64,000 nt of DNA from Macrosoma leucophasiata. Lineage: Eukaryota > Arthropoda > Insecta > Lepidoptera > Hedylidae. The notes below the pieces were generated by a model that was not told the DNA's origin, did no database searches, and was given only the letters and a program-made list of their open reading frames with translations. Shown one piece after another: positions 63,223 through 64,000 of the stretch (within the stretch, counting starts at the first letter, position 1; the number at the start of each line of letters is the position of its first letter). The translations under genes and the position numbers were made by a program. The stretch covers positions 10,106,001-10,170,000 of the forward strand of contig JAWQUS010000017.1 in assembly GCA_036365455.1 (NCBI GenBank), written 5' to 3'.

Positions 63223-63748
63223 AGATCAAAATTCTCAAAAGGTCATCTACGTGTTGGTGTCGCCGTGCAAGCCTAAGGCAGTTGTCCCACCGACAACGAT
63301 GAACGAGTTTCGGGTAGAGCTAGATTAGAAACAAGTTGGCGAGCGAGTACGTAGTTCCGATAGTTGTGTAGCTCGGCTATAAGCGAGTGTGCGAGTGAGA
63401 CGAGCGATTACTTGCGTCACTGAAGAGAAATGAGCGCTGGTTGCTTTCTTGGCGTGAGTTCTAATCGCTGAGCCAGTATCGCTGAGCGATTGTTATCTGT
63501 CATAGCTCTTGTCGCTCAGTGACACACAGTGAGGCGAGTCCTCGCCGGCAATGTGAACAGTCAGCGGTCAACTATTTGTACATGCATTTCTTTTGTTTAC
63601 ACGGAATGTACATCTATTGTACATTTCTTGAGTGAGGAAATAGCCGATAGTTAGTTGTTTCTTCGCCGTCGGTGGGACAACTGCCTAACAAAGGTCGGAG
63701 ATTTAAATGCCACACGCTGACGACATTATAATAATAATATACTTTTTA
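63223..63748 (+). mobile_element. 3' end of a (TAA)n-tailed LINE split by a MITE
   Basis: AGATCAAAATTCTC, CTACGTGTTGG and GCAAGCC (63223-63273), then after the MITE ACAAAGGTCGGAGATTTAAA, CGCTGACGACATTATAATAA. The intact counterpart is 16905-17022. Confidence 0.75.
63277..63685. mobile_element. 409-bp Harbinger-like MITE
   Basis: Ends GGCAGTTGTCCCACCGAC and its exact reverse complement (18 bp); TAA at 63274-63276 and 63686-63688. The interior has GAGCGA-type repeats and no transposase. The unoccupied relative at 16.97 kb reads AAGCCTGACAAAGG across the site. Confidence 0.88.
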
Positions 63749-64000
63749 TTATTATAGATTTATAGATATATTTATAAGTGATTAGATTGTATTATCACAG
63801 TCTAAAGAAAACGAAGTATTATAATGTAAATATGATAGACATAAATTCCTATTGTTCATGGGTCTTCGAGCTTATTAACTGGATATAAATAAGTGAGTAA
63901 ACACAAAACCTTTTTCCGATAAGTCTCCAGCTAGTCCTAAAGGTATCGATAAAGATTAACCTGTCCAACATCCTCCACAGCATTCCCTATGCGGTAATGC
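63749..64000. other. AT-rich DNA to the window end
   Basis: Nothing recognised. Confidence 0.35.

Noticed and set aside
1..64000. CRISPR arrays, operons, bacterial promoters, rRNA operons
   Set aside because: Looked for and not found; sequence composition and all recognisable elements are those of an insect nuclear genome.

Overview
The window looks like a transposon-dense, AT-rich intergenic stretch of an insect genome, most likely a moth or butterfly (Lepidoptera). The main grounds are dispersed short repeats whose ends read like TATTATAAATGCGAAAGT and GCGGGCAACAGCTAGT, SINEs with tRNA-like and 5S-rRNA-like heads, RTE-, Jockey/CR1- and I-like non-LTR retrotransposons, a mariner element and several MITEs. 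The genus assignment is left open; it rests on remembered repeat families, not on a search. Nothing resembles an operon, a bacterial gene or CRISPR. Boundaries of repeats are hand-read and good to about 10-20 bases unless a target-site duplication is given.

Layout. 1-8.5 kb: mostly unmarked AT-rich DNA with a perfect-TIR MITE (2718-2939), a decayed RTE tail (3977-4445), a repeat present three times at about 1-kb spacing (5.3, 6.2, 7.2 kb) and SINE fragments. 8.5-9.9 kb: an internally deleted LINE with an 11-bp target-site duplication. 10-17 kb: hairpins, SINEs, a LINE C-terminus (15.0 kb), a SINE with a 5S-rRNA-like head (15.4-15.8 kb) and the 3' end of a (TAA)n-tailed LINE (16.2-17.0 kb). 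17.0-22 kb: a nearly complete minus-strand LINE with both ORFs open. 26.3-29.5 kb: an RTE element with an uninterrupted 971-residue EN-RT frame, inserted inside a TIR element. 33.7-34.9 kb: a mariner with both TIRs but a frameshift and a stop. 35-47 kb: nested SINEs, a three-unit tandem array and a duplicated LTR-like unit. 49-54 kb: tandem SINEs, two MITEs sharing one TA, and a 5'-truncated relative of the 17-22 kb LINE. 55-64 kb: the least repetitive part, holding the only convincing host-type coding sequence (a THAP zinc-finger exon with a splice donor, minus strand), MITEs and another LINE C-terminus.

How it works together: autonomous elements (RTE, Jockey/CR1-like LINE, formerly mariner) supply the kind of machinery that SINEs and MITEs use. 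Repeated nesting gives a relative order of events: SINE in a duplicated unit with an unoccupied paralogue, RTE in a MITE, Harbinger-like MITE in a LINE tail, 5S-SINE beside an older SINE.

The most unusual signal is a set of near-perfect inverted duplications with mostly 4-14 nt loops scattered through the window. In several cases a sister copy of the same repeat in this window lacks the palindrome. In two tRNA-like SINEs the missing 5' half is replaced by an inverted copy of their own 3' tail, once together with about 45 bp of flanking DNA. This points to snap-back or template-switch DNA synthesis, with amplification or assembly artefact as the main alternative.
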